Of a stretch of DNA of 51,909 nucleotides, positions 34,636 to 46,498 are shown piece by piece. The notes under the pieces are model-generated. The model saw nothing but the letters and a program-made list of their open reading frames with translations, did not search any database and was not told the DNA's origin. Within the stretch, counting starts at the first letter, position 1; each line of letters begins with the position of its first letter. Origin of the DNA: Purshia tridentata (taxonomy: Eukaryota > Streptophyta > Magnoliopsida > Rosales > Rosaceae); assembly GCA_003254885.1 (NCBI GenBank), contig QANT01003226.1:1-51909 (forward strand). The letters are read 5' to 3'. A program made the position numbers and the translations under genes.

Positions 34636-36411
34636 TCCTCTATTTTTAAAGTTTCTTATACAATAAATGCATAGTTTCAACTTGGTTTTGGGACAAAATT
34701 TCAATGAGAGCCCAAGATATATGGGCCAAAAAAATGTCATTTGAACTTTTAGAGAACCCACCTTGGTAGTTTGGTAGTAGTAATGGGCTAAAATTTAGAG
34801 AACCCATCACGGATTTTCTCCACGTGCTCAGACATTGATACCATTTAAAATTTGAGGCTTGGAATATATACTAAGCTACGATCCTAACGTGGGAACCTTA
34901 CTATTGTATAAAATATAAAAAATATTATAAAAAAAAAGGGCAATGATTGGCCTCTATTATTTGGGTTTCTCACTAAGGAATAAATTTGATGATCCTTATT
35001 GTTAAGATGTGGTTCTAATGTTTAAAAGTAGCGGGAACTATATTCTCACGAGCACTCATGAACCGGCAGAGCATGTACTCTCCTTCATGCTATGTCAATT
35101 GACACAATAATGTTGGCACCTATTATTAATAAAGGGCATGTTTGTTAGGTCTATTGTCTAATTTGTCTACTTCCCATCATTTTGATTTTGTAGCAAATTG
35201 TCATAAATTTTATAATGAAATGATGTAAAATAAGAATTATTACAAAGACTTTTTTAAAAAAAATATTTATTTGGAGACTTTTCTAAAGTTAATAAATAAC
35301 TAATTATCAAAAGGGGCGGAATTCTTCGCAATTCACACAGTTTCTTTCTAGAAAGAAGAAAAGCCAAGACATAATATTTAGGATAATTAATAATTGATTA
35401 CACATTTTCTGTCTGTAAACGAGGAATGGTCAGAAATTGATTAAAAATTAATAAATCAATAAACTAGGATTTAATGATATAATCAAATAAATACGCAAAA
35501 CCAATCTGAATTAGACTAATCATTGTGTAGATACCAAAACAAAAACAAGGCATGCCCATGAATTGATTAATAATGAAAGAGAATCTAACACTATAAAAAC
35601 ACACCGACAGGCGACATGTAACAAACATATTCATGCATCTGGGTAGGGTTTTCAACTCTACATGCAGCCACAGAATAAGCATCATGAGCATTCCTCCATC
35701 ACAACCATCGATCAACCTCTAAATCCAAATCACAATTTACATTGCAATTTATGAAGCTAATCCATGAATTTAGTAAAATGTAAGTAATAGATCATTTTGC
35801 AATTTTTTTAATGCGAATCAATGTGTTAGTTGGAGCTAAAGACAAGGAGCTGAAAAACGAGTCAACCATGTATACCTCTATGCTGCTTCCCGACAGTCTA
35901 AAAAGGCAACCAAGAAAAGAAGCTCCAAAGCCAAAGGCGCAAAGGACCCTATCTTTTCTCACTCACTTTTTGCACTAGCTTCTCATCCAAAACCAAACCA
36001 AAAGGAGAAAAAGGAACCCATGAGCAAGCTACTGGCTAATCATCTGTACTATTAACTATAGTTAGGATCTCTGTAAAAGAAAAAAGTGTGATCTTTTTCG
36101 TGTCTCAATTGCACTTGGTTCAATATACTACTGTATATCAGTATAGGCATATATATATATATATATATTTTGTGGGGAGAGAGAGAGTATAAGAGCTTGC
36201 TGGCAGATTTTATACACTACCCAGAAAACAAAATCTCACTCTGGCACAAAGATCTTTGTTTTTTCTCGCGGGCCTTGATTGGGTTTTGTTGGGGTTCTCT
36301 GGCATCTCTGCATTTCAAGAATTTTTTGTTGTTTGTTTGTGGGGTTCTTTTCTTTTAAGCTCCTGTTGAATTTGAAAGCCTTGGTGAGAGATTTGGGAAA
36401 ATTTTGTCTGG

Positions 36412-38868
36412 ATGGGGGTTTGCTGGAGCAACAGAATCAAGGCTGAAAGTCCTTCTCATACAGGTATTGTTATTCTTTTTTGGACAAAAGCTCTGTTTAA
36501 CTCGTTTTTGGAGTCTACTCAGAAAATGTTAAATTCAAGTTTCTTGAGTGTCTACTTTCTATCTGACCAGATTGATTGTTAATTTCGAGTTAATTATGTA
36601 GGCTTTTGGAGAGGCATAAGTAAATTTCAGTTTTTTTGCTCTAAGTCTCTGACGGCTCTAACTTGACCTCTTTGATAATGCTTAAGATCATTTTTCTCAA
36701 TGTTGTATATTGGTTGCCTTTTAGGGAACTACTAAATTGGTAGCAGCATAATTATTTAAGGTTCTGGTTTGGAGAATTAGTCTGGTTATTATTCTAGTAA
36801 GTTTCAGCTCTACATTTTAAATTGAAGTAATATAATATCTCCCATTGGCTCTCTTGTAGGATTCAATTCTAAAAGTGAGAGCAGAGATGGGTATGGCATG
36901 AATGGTTCAAGTAGCAAGACCTCATCAGCTTCCATGCCTACGACTCCTCGGAGTGAGGGTGAGATCTTACAAGCCTCCAGCTTGAAGACTATCAACTTCA
37001 GTGAACTCAAAACTGCCACAAGAAACTTCCGCCCTGACAGTGTACTAGGAGATGGTGGTTTTGGTTCTGTTTTCAAAGGTTGGATCGACGAAAATACACA
37101 TATAGCTACCAAGGCTGGGACTGGCCTGGTAATTGCCGTGAAGAGACTCAACCAAGATGGGTTCCAGGGTCACAAGGAATGGTTGGTAAGTACAATTACC
37201 ACTCTTTCAATTTATGAGTTTTGATGGTCTGATATATTTTCATGTGTGCATTGTATGTTTAAAACTTAATGGCATTGTAGTATATTGCTTTTTAGATTAG
37301 GAAAACTTGCATTAATGCATAAATGTGACTCCTCTCCTCTATGACTTGATATTCTTGGCAAGATTATAAATTGCCAATGGGCATGGCTTTGGAGCATTTC
37401 TCCATAGCAGAGTAATTAATACTACAGTTTGGACATACAGACAGAAATCAACTATCTCGGGCAGCTGCATCATCCCAATCTTGTGAAATTGATTGGTTAT
37501 TGCTTAGAGGATGAGCATCGGCTCTTGGTTTATGAGTTCATGCCCAAGGGCAGCATGGAAAATCATCTATTCAGGAGTGAGTTCCTTACATTCTCTCTAC
37601 CCCCATTTCTTCCCCTTAAAGAAGCGTACTGCAAGTTGTATCTGATATCTTTGTATTGAAGCATTAATTATTGTTGCAACAGGAAGTTCTCACTTTCAGC
37701 CACTTTCTTGGAGCCTCCGAATGAAAATTGCCCTTGGTGCTGCAAAGGGACTCACCTTTCTACACAATGCTGAAACACAAGTCATACATCGTGACTTCAA
37801 GTCTTCGAATATTTTGCTTGACTCAGTATGTAACTTGATAGAATTTTTGATTAGTTTCAGTATGGTTGAATATTCCAAGTTTCAGGGTTCATTCAATCTT
37901 ATCTTATTTGCCACTCTAATGCCTCCTTTTAATTTCAGAACTACAATGCTAAGCTGTCCGATTTTGGGTTGGCAAGGGATGGACCAACTGGTGACAAGAG
38001 CCATGTCTCTACTAGGGTCATCGGAACCCATGGATATGCTGCTCCTGAGTATTTATCCACAGGTTATACTTTCAGATATCATTTTTTTCTCTAAAATTCT
38101 TGACCTGTATGGACTATGGACCTCTTTGGCTTTTAGAAACCAAGCTCTGCTCCAAGTTTCATGCTTAGATGAGATTTCAGTTTGCTGAGGCGTTCTTTTG
38201 CAGAGCTAAACTGTTTTGTCGAAAGTAGATGAAAATTTATACTTCATCATACTGTTGAATTTTTTAGGACAATGGTGGTAATGTTACAAATTACCTTAGT
38301 TCAACTGTTGTGCCTCTGACGTAATGTGGCTGCAATTAGCAAAGTTTGGTATTTATAGAACAAGAGTGCTGTTAGTGCTTATAATGAATTGCATCTTTTC
38401 TTACTGGAAGGTCATCTTACTGCCAAGAGCGACATCTACAGTTTTGGGGTTGTTCTTCTAGAAATGCTATCTGGACGAAGAGCTATAGATAGGAACAGGC
38501 CGTCTGGAGAACACAACCTGGTGGAGTGGGCAAAGCCATACCTGACCAACAAACGCCGAGTTTTTCGTGTTATTGATCCTCGACTTGAAGGCCAATACTC
38601 ACTCAACCGGGCCCAAAGGGCTGCCAACCTTGCACTTCAATGTCTTTCTGTAGATCCTAGGTACAGACCGGACATGAATGAAGTGGTAAAAACATTGGAG
38701 CACCTTCAGGAAACGAAGGACATGCCCAAAGGTACTCAGAAAGAGCACCTTGTATCTAGCCATGGCCATTCTAATGGTGCACCCAAGTCCTGCAAAAGCA
38801 GCATTGAGGATGCTTCCAAAGTGACTGTTTCTTATCCCAGGCCTTCTGCATCCCCACTTTTTGTGTAA
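36412..38868 (+). CDS. Receptor-like cytoplasmic kinase, RLCK VII (PBL/NAK group)
   Basis: Six exons in frame: 36412-36463, 36860-37185, 37441-37576, 37683-37825, 37939-38062 and 38411-38868, giving 412 residues. The N-terminus MGVC fits N-myristoylation on Gly2 and palmitoylation on Cys4, so plasma-membrane attachment is likely. The kinase domain starts at about residue 75: glycine loop GDGGFGSV at 81-88, ATP lysine K112 (IAVK), catalytic HRD at 207-209, DFG at 227-229, then an [14 protein letters not shown] activation-loop end. It is thus an intact RD kinase without an extracellular domain. The overall match is to NAK/PBL10/PBL11-type kinases, which relay signals from receptor kinases, notably in immunity. 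Which paralogue it is cannot be decided. The Gly loop has Asp where relatives usually have Glu. The start is the first ATG followed by the family N-terminus. Confidence 0.95.
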
Positions 38869-40163
38869 TAGAAATTTTTCCTCCCGAATTATTACTTGAA
38901 TTAAAGGTTTTGGGAAGGCGTCATGTAAAGTCCAGAGAGTTCAAATTTGTACATATCCAAGATTGTTCAATTAGTAGTATGCAGTGATTGTGTTAATGTG
39001 TTTTAGCGTACTACACCTTCCGCATATTTTCGGTTTACTCACAGAATGGCAGAAGGTGCCTAGTTTTGTTCTGGCTACTGGAAAGAAAACAATGTTGAAA
39101 TGCAACCAGGGTTATGTGAAGTGTGATTGAGCTCACTGGGTATTTTTGATTTCCTTTAGAAACTATGTGACCTTGTTAACATCCGATCACTATGAATGTA
39201 TGTATATAATTTCCATCTCATATCAATACTGATGTTTGAGAATTTGTTTTTTAATCACCTTTTAAATGGAAATATGATAATTATTCTTCTTGAAAGCTTG
39301 ACAAAACTCAAGTCTGACGACTCTGACCCTGATCAAGACTGATCTGGTTAGGTCTTACTATTCCTTGGAGTATACAGTATACTCTATATATCTGGAAGAC
39401 ATACCTAATTGAATTAAGGCTCCCCTTTCCTTTCAAAAGACTTAACACACAAGGTTCTAGATGGAAGGTACAATTTTTTGCCAACTTCATTAAAATATTG
39501 AGATTTTATTCTATTATTTCTTCTTAGACCAGCTAACTGAACTAACTTAAAATTAAATCAATTGCGATTTGGAAACCGTGGGTGGAAAACATATTTATTT
39601 TCCATTTGGTGTACATAATGAGTTCAAACAATATCATCTTACCTAGTTAGGTGGGATTACCAACTCAAATTTCAAAGCTTGAAAAAAAGGGGCAGCAGAC
39701 AGATAGATGATGGCAAATTCAAGGCTGGAGAAGTTGCGTTATGTGTCATGTATGAATGAATGTATTTAAATATAATACATGCTAGCTAGCTATAAAACGT
39801 GACTCTTTATGGTTGACAACATTAAACAATGAATAATCAAACAAAACTAAAATTATTCCATACAAGTTTCTGACGTAGCTAAAAAGATAACGCAGCCGAG
39901 AAAGAAAAGGAATTAAACAGACCAACATATATGTCCATAAAAATAAAATAAGAAAAAATGTAGCCGCAGAAGTTTCTGATGTAGTAGCTACGTACTAATT
40001 AAATTAGATATTATATAACACCAATTTGCATGAGACGACCAAGCTAGCCTTAATTCCATTCTCCACAGCTAAAAGCATCAAATACAACCACTTTATTTGA
40101 AGCTAATTCCTCAAGTTTTTAATTTGCTCATCTGAGAGAGACACAGAAAGAGCTAAGAGAGAG
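38869..40163. other. Spacer between the kinase and C2 genes
   Basis: The first part should be the kinase 3' untranslated region; the last few hundred bases are promoter and leader of the C2-domain gene, with a TATA-like TTATATAA at about 40011-40018 and a GAGAGA-rich leader just before 40164. Otherwise AT-rich with nothing recognised. Confidence 0.6.
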
Positions 40164-40944
40164 ATGGCATCAGGTGGTATACTGGAGGTCACGTTGGTTG
40201 AAGCGCAAGGCATCAAGAACATGGATTTTTTTGGTACATTAATATCACGGTGGCTTTACCAAATCTTTTAGTATATGCATTTATTTTGTATTTTCAGAAA
40301 GTAGTTAATCAAAAGCTGTCTGTAATTGCATGCATCTTTTGCAGTGAAGATGAACCCGTACGTTGTAATCGAATATGGAAATCAAAAGCATACAAGCAGC
40401 GTCGCTAAAGGTCAGCATCAATATCCAATATATAAATCCTGAATTTTGTATGTGTGTGGCTGATGAATATATATAAAGATCACAAGTGAAAATGAAATGC
40501 AGGAAAAGGAACGAAACCAGTTTGGAATGAAAAATTTAGATTCAAGGCGGAGTATCCTGGTGGTGATGAACATCACAAATACATGCTTTGCTTCCGTATC
40601 ATGGACACACAGAAGCTCTTGGACCACGATGTATTTGTTGGCGAATCCAAGTATGAAATATATCTCACTTATATTTTTCATAACCACTTAATTAATTTGT
40701 ACTCAAAATAACACAACTTCTAGGGCTCTGGATAATAATATAATAGAATATCTTCCCAATAAAACTATTAAGTATAACTCTATTCCTTTTGGCTGTTTGA
40801 AGGATTTATGTAAAGGATGTGATAGCATTGGGCACCCAGAAAGGAAAGGCTGAACTTCGACGTGCCAAGTATAGGGTTGTGCTTCAAGACAAGACTTATG
40901 CTGGAGAGATCTCCATTGCTTTAGCTTTCACCTTGAATTCATGA
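40164..40944 (+). CDS. Small single C2-domain protein (16 kDa phloem protein / elicitor-responsive protein 3-like)
   Basis: Four exons in frame: 40164-40233, 40345-40410, 40503-40650 and 40803-40944, giving 141 residues. The whole protein is one C2 domain: GILEVTLVEAQGIKN strand, MNPYVVIEYGNQ, KGTKPVWNEKF, the MD...DHDVFVGES loop, and an EISIALAFT end. Small C2 proteins of this type bind membranes and sometimes calcium or RNA; relatives include OsERG3 and phloem RPP16 proteins. Loop 1 keeps D21, but the second usual Asp is Asn27 (MNPY), while loop 3 keeps its aspartates. Calcium binding may therefore be reduced; this is inference. Substrate and partners are unknown. There is no signal peptide or membrane segment. 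Confidence 0.92.
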
Positions 40945-41045
40945 GCCAGAGAACTATATACGTGTATGGCCAAATTGTCCTTAGTTATTCATTTATCCTC
41001 TGTATTATTCTTTAATTATGATACTATTGCTTAATTGAACAACAA

Positions 41046-41118
41046 GCCGTCTTAGCTCAGCCGGTAGAGCGCGTGGCTTTTAACCACGTGGTCGTGGGTT
41101 CGATTCCCACAGACGGCG
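41046..41118 (+). tRNA. tRNA-Lys (anticodon UUU)
   Basis: A complete 73-base cloverleaf without intron. The acceptor stem GCCGTCT pairs with AGACGGC, followed by discriminator G. The D arm is GCTC/GAGC. The anticodon stem CGTGG/CCACG carries loop CTTTTAA, giving anticodon TTT at 41079-41081. The T arm is GTGGG/CCCAC with loop TTCGATT. A T-run just downstream (41121-41125) fits RNA polymerase III termination. The CCA tail is not encoded, as expected for a nuclear gene. Confidence 0.97.
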
Positions 41119-44100
41119 CGTTTTTAAGATTTTTAAAATAATTCGTCTTCTGGAGCCACGGCCCAAAAGAATCAACCCATCATGGGCCAATTCTGCAGCC
41201 CAAGGCCTTGTACTCGGTTTCAACTGCATACATCTCAACCCAACTATTGTCCCAATTCTTTTTATACTTGACATGATATTACAATATGATAGATTCTTTG
41301 TTATGTGACCCATATGGCCATATGTGATAAAATTGAGCAAATGAGAATGAATGAAAATAATATTCTAAGTTGATGTTCCTTTAAGTGATTAATATCATAT
41401 ATCTTTGAACCAAATAAAATTTATACCCTATCAAAACTTAAAAGAGGGATCTATACTAAGATGTTATATTATTAGACTATTAATAAGAATTATATATAAA
41501 TTAGATGTTATTTATACTTAATAATGATCTTAATTTAGTAAGATTAGAAGTGTTCACCCGCTCATCACAAAGCTGGGAATTTCCTACTTACTTAACCGCC
41601 CAACAATGACGTTTAACATATCCATTATATTACTACTATTAACATTATTTCTCTTTATTATATGACGTACTATATTTGTTTGCACAATTTAGATGACTAA
41701 ATAATTATTAATTTAGTTGATTTTTTATATGAATGACTTTTAAAAAGGGACTTAAAATATGAACTATTACAATCATTAAATTTACTGTAAAAAATAAGTT
41801 AGGTGAGCGAAAATTCCCAACTATATCATGAGCGAGTGATGATTTCTGTTAGTATGATGATATAACATTGGAGTCTATCAAGAAGACAATTATCTTTTCA
41901 TATGCCTTCTCATCTCATCAAGAGAAAAACCAAATAAAAAACTCCTGAGAGTGGCAATGTGCCAAAGACATGCTGTGCTAGAGGGCCAAAAAGGCATTCT
42001 CACCTCAACCTCACACACATAACTTGACACCGCCATATGCTGTGTGACATGTACATTGTCTTTTCCTACCTTCAAAAGCAGAACAGATTGGGTTGACACA
42101 AGAACAGCATCATTTCCTATTCACTGAAAATGTCGTCATACAAGTACTAGCTAGTAGTATTCAATGGCCTTTTTAGTCATGAAGCAATGGCTAATACTAG
42201 CTATCTGAAAGTTTTAAAATTATGAAATATTAAATTTAGAGAATAGAATGACAAACCAGTAGTATCAAAATTATGAATAGCAGATGCCTTAACTAGTAAG
42301 TAACAGCAATCACTAATCACAAACCATTAGCTGATCACAAGTCTGGCCTCAAAGCATTGACATAAGTTTTCTGAAAATTGAAAAGGCAAGTTTTTATGGG
42401 ATTCCCATTTCCCAACTCCAAAGTATATATTCAAATTTTATCATGGATCTGTCCCTGTATAACCTTAAAATCCCATGTGTATAAGATTCCAAATATGTCT
42501 GTGTGTGCATGACTAGTTGAAAGAATATGGAAGGGATAGCATGGTGAATAATAATAATAATATCAATACGTTTGAAGAATAAATCCTTAAAAATTTGACG
42601 TTCTAAACCTCAAGAAGACTTTTGTCCCAATTGGTGTCCTTTTTTTCACCGAAAGTTGTGTGATAATATGGTTGATAAGGTATAAATGCCATCTATACTT
42701 TTTTGTCTTTACTAATTTACTGGATTGGGTTGTCCTCTTTTTGGGATCACTACTATCTAAAACAGAACCTAGCGACCACCGACCTTCACCTACGAATTGT
42801 CTTGCAATTCAATCACCAATAATTTCACCTTCTCTAAGCCATGGAAGCCAAAAAATGCATCACTAGAGATAAAGGTGCTTTGAGCTTGAGCATAGTTTGG
42901 GAGCCTCTAATTTGAGCATCTTGACAAACCCAGATTGCTTTTAAGAGTACTTCTATTTCTATTGTCTCACTCAAGTGATCATTTCTTACCGTATCACTAA
43001 TAAATATGAGACCCATGTAGATGGGTCAGATTTTTATTACATAAAATAGTACATGACATAATTAGTTGAAATTGTACATACATGGTTTCTTTCTTGGTTT
43101 AATATACGCACATATGCAGAAGGACCACAAAATTGATTGCAATGACAATGCAACAATACTATTAGTATTAGACTATCAATGTTGATAGCCTTAAGAATAA
43201 GGAGTATTGAAGTTGAAGGCATTTAAAGTCTTGGGCAAGTTGTGTTGTCAGTTTTGACCGATTGGCGCATTGGGCAATATGTTTTGCTCTCAAAATGGTA
43301 ACCCAATTGGGACACGTCGTAAGTTTTAACCAATGAAAAAATATCAATGCTGCAGCTTATTTTAGTTGCTTTACTGAAAGCGCGAAGTACTTTTCAAAGG
43401 ATAAGGATTGGCATCAATTTAAAGAGTGAAGGTGAAAATGGGTAACAAAATGGAGGAATAAATGTAGACAACTCAGTCTCAGAGCCAGTGGAGCAGCAGA
43501 TGCTACATGTACTCACAAGTAGAAAAATAAAAAATCTTGTATGCAACTCTTTTCTCACAGAAACTGATCATTTGTCTACATTGTACAGAAATAGAGGGTC
43601 AGAATGGTTGGTACCAAACTGCCAATGAAATACAAATACCACACCATAAGGAAAATGCTATGAAGTTTCTGTTGTTTTTACTATTTTCTATCTAATTTCT
43701 TAGATGGAACTTATAAATATTGTTGGACTTACATGATGGGAGAGAATTTAAGAAAACAAAAATAGATCATGACTTCTAATTGATGATAGAAAATTACACA
43801 AAGTTTTGCAAATTTTATATCAAGTTTGATTGGCAAAAAAATGAATGCTGTTGTTTAAACCAAGAAGAATAAAGGCACAAATTTAATATCATTTATGACA
43901 AGGCCATTCTGTTGCTGAGTTGTAGTAAGAACTATAAGAATAAGTAACTATGGAAATTAATGGATTGAGGAAATATTATTAGACGTTGCGTTGCATAGCT
44001 TTCTTGGTTTAGGCTTTGAAATTCAACTTTGGAGAGAAGCATTCACTATTCACATATATATTTTTAGAAGGTCTCTCAGAAATGAGGATGGGCAAGAAGC

Positions 44101-44904
44101 CAAGAAACCATGAATGAATGAGCCTGTAAATCTGTAATCTCAGCCATTCATTCATCCAGGTTATCTGGTAGATAGAGGGAGAGCATATCATATGCGCCCA
44201 TTGCTTATTGTCAAACACTATCTTCGAGGCTGACCCACCGTCATCATAAATTAATTGCTCCTACAATAATTCCTCCCTAATAAATACAACATTTTAATTG
44301 GTTCATATGAAAAACAGATAGTACAACATTATCACTGTGACAATAAGAACAAGTATTGGACCGGGAAAATAATTTAGTTAATACGTGTGATTTGGAGACA
44401 AATGTTTGTAGGAGTTATTCGTTGTAAATTCCAAAGAATTATGGTGTTATGGACAATTTCACAATAATATTAAAGCATCGAAAAGACAACTTAAAAGGGT
44501 ATAATTATATAGATAATTCAAATATATATATATAATATAAAGATATAAAAAGAGCTGCGGGCTACATGTTTGTTCTTGCAGCCACTTCAGCTCCTACACA
44601 TTTGACCACATAGCTCGATTAGTGGATTATAAACTCCACTAGCCCAAGCCCCACTTAAACAAAAAGCATCAAAAGCAACAAAAAAGTAAAAGTTCACACA
44701 CTCCTGGACTTAAGTCACTTTCCTACACTATCACCCTTTTACCCTAAAAACCAAAAACCCCAATCCCCATTACATCCCTATTACTTTACTCCCAACCCCT
44801 TCAAATTTTCCCGGGAAAATAAAGGAAAATTTCAGGCGGGAAATTAAACTTTAACCTTAAAAATCCAAAAATTAAAAGAGGGAGCCGGTTGGGGGACTTT
44901 TTTT
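41119..44904. other. Spacer between tRNA-Lys and the expansin gene
   Basis: AT-rich. Apart from a degenerate half of the 30.3-kb foldback family at about 41685-41795, I see no repeat or gene. Short open frames at 42-44 kb show no homology. The last 200-300 bases are the expansin 3' untranslated region. Confidence 0.65.
41685..41795. repeat. Degenerate half-copy of the 30.3-kb foldback element
   Basis: Shares TTAGATGACTAAA-AATT and the following GTTGATTTTTT-like block with the right arm of the element at 30318-30693, then diverges. No opposite arm is recognisable, so this is a decayed fragment. Confidence 0.5.
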
Positions 44905-46498
44905 TCAGACCCGGAAATTCTTCCCGGTAAAAGTCTGCCCGAACTGCCAATTAGCGGGTGCCACGTTCCACGAGGTTGAGGTACGCCTGTCACTGCCCGT
45001 GACTCTAAACGAGAGGGTCTGGCCCACCAGGACTGAGTTGGACTGCCAGTTCTGGCCCCAGTTTCGGCTCATCGGCAACCACCCAGTGTTCGCGCCCTTC
45101 ACGCTCACCCGCACGATATCCCCTGCACCCGCAACGTTGGTGACCAAAACCAGGTTAAAGTAACGGAAGCCGTTAATCGTGAATCTGATCCCGCCTTGCT
45201 TTCTGCATGGGACCCTGTAATAAAAAATAAACAGTTAGATATTCATCACCTTTACTGCTGTTAAAATCCCTAGGGTTTGACTGGTAATTTCCGATGCGGG
45301 AGTGGTGGCAACTCCCAAAAAGTTAGCTCCTTTTCAATACACGCGTCGAAAGTCGTGATTACAATTACTTAAATACCATTCGAAATTTCGCTTTTTTACG
45401 TCATTACTAAACCGAGACCCAGAGGTTTTGTGGGGTTCGAGAAAAACGACGTAAAAGACCAAACGTATTCTCCGTTGGCTATATTTGAGTAAACGACATG
45501 AACCTGACGATCGCTCAACCAGCAACACATGAAATTCTGTGCGAGCTGTTTGTTTGTTTGGTTGTTTAGCGAGAAAAATTAATCTTAATTAACTATTTCT
45601 GCTGTTTGGTTTTTAAGAAAATAAAGAATGTTCCGGAAAGTGATATTTGGGTAAAATTACAAAGCGCATACAGCGGAGATTAACTTCTTTCGACCGGGTT
45701 TCTAGGCAACCAAACAGCAAATAATAAAGGAAAATAAAACCGAGGGCATTTTAGTCAATGAACAAAAGAGTCAAAAGATCTGACTAAGCGAAAGCGAAAA
45801 AAGAGCACAGTAAAGAAAAGCGTGGATTTTAAGTACTCACCGGCGGTAGGATACGGGGACGATGCCGGCCTTGTACTGAGCGATTTTGAGGAACATGGGC
45901 ATGGCGAGGTCGAAGTGGGTGCGAGGAGGGTTGCACCAGCCGCCGTCATCGCTGGGCTGAGCGAAGTTTGGGGGGCAGAAGTTGGTGGCGGTGACGAAAA
46001 TGGAGGGGTTGCCTGGGTTGCACCACTTGGGGTCGTCCCCGCACTTGATTTCAAAGCAGGCTCCGCAGCTGAGGCCGTTGTTGAAGAGGGCTGTGCTCAG
46101 CGCCGCTGTGTTCACTCCGTACCCTTGGCTGTAGAGGTTGCCGTACCCGCAAGCACCACCTGAACAACACAAAAAGGTCTTTTGGGCTCAGATTTTGAAT
46201 AGAAAGTGAGAAATAACAAATGGGGTTTGTGAAATCAAAGAGGAAATGTAAATTAATAAAAGCAATAGACTAAAATGAGGTATTTTTTGTAATGGTTTGT
46301 AATCTGAAGGACTGGCTTCAAATGCAAACAGAGAGAGAGAGAGTACGCACCCATGGTTCCAGAGGCGTCGCTGCCGCCGTAGAAGGTGGCGTGGGCGCCA
46401 TCCCAAGGCCCACCGGTGTAAACCCCTGGGATTCTAGCGTTAGCCACAGCGAAAAGCGACACTAGTAAAGCAATGCAGAGCAAGCGAAGGAAAGCCAT
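44905..46498 (-). CDS. EXPA: Alpha-expansin (EXPA family)
   Basis: Three exons in frame on the minus strand: 46498-46351, 46159-45841 and 45214-44905, giving 258 residues, normal for the family. The first ~22 residues form a signal peptide ending near ANA. The GH45-like domain follows, with [15 protein letters not shown], conserved cysteines (53, 81, 84, 89, 96, 111, 125) and the HFD motif at 131-133. The C-terminal domain carries the conserved WGQNWQ and [15 protein letters not shown] tryptophans (CBM63-type). Alpha-expansins are secreted and loosen cellulose-xyloglucan contacts at acid pH without hydrolysis, allowing wall extension. The individual family member cannot be named. Intron positions split Gly50 (phase 1) and Arg156 (phase 2). 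A (GA)n leader lies just upstream at 46520-46537. Confidence 0.97.

Larger units (their letters stand above)
29341..36411. other. Long spacer between AS1-like and PBL-type kinase genes
   Basis: About 7 kb without a supportable gene. It carries a possible LTR-retroelement scrap near 29480-29660, a foldback element at 30318-30693, a Harbinger-type MITE at 31188-31898, an isolated GC-rich block at about 32190-32430 and another foldback at 34332-34635. The last part (about 36100-36411) is the leader region of the kinase gene, with a (TA)n stretch at about 36149-36168. Confidence 0.65.

Noticed and set aside
35464..35715. 83-residue minus-strand frame, hydrophobic
   Set aside because: No family resemblance, no splice partners, AT-rich context.
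45822..46163. Plus-strand 113-residue frame
   Set aside because: Antisense shadow of expansin exon 2.
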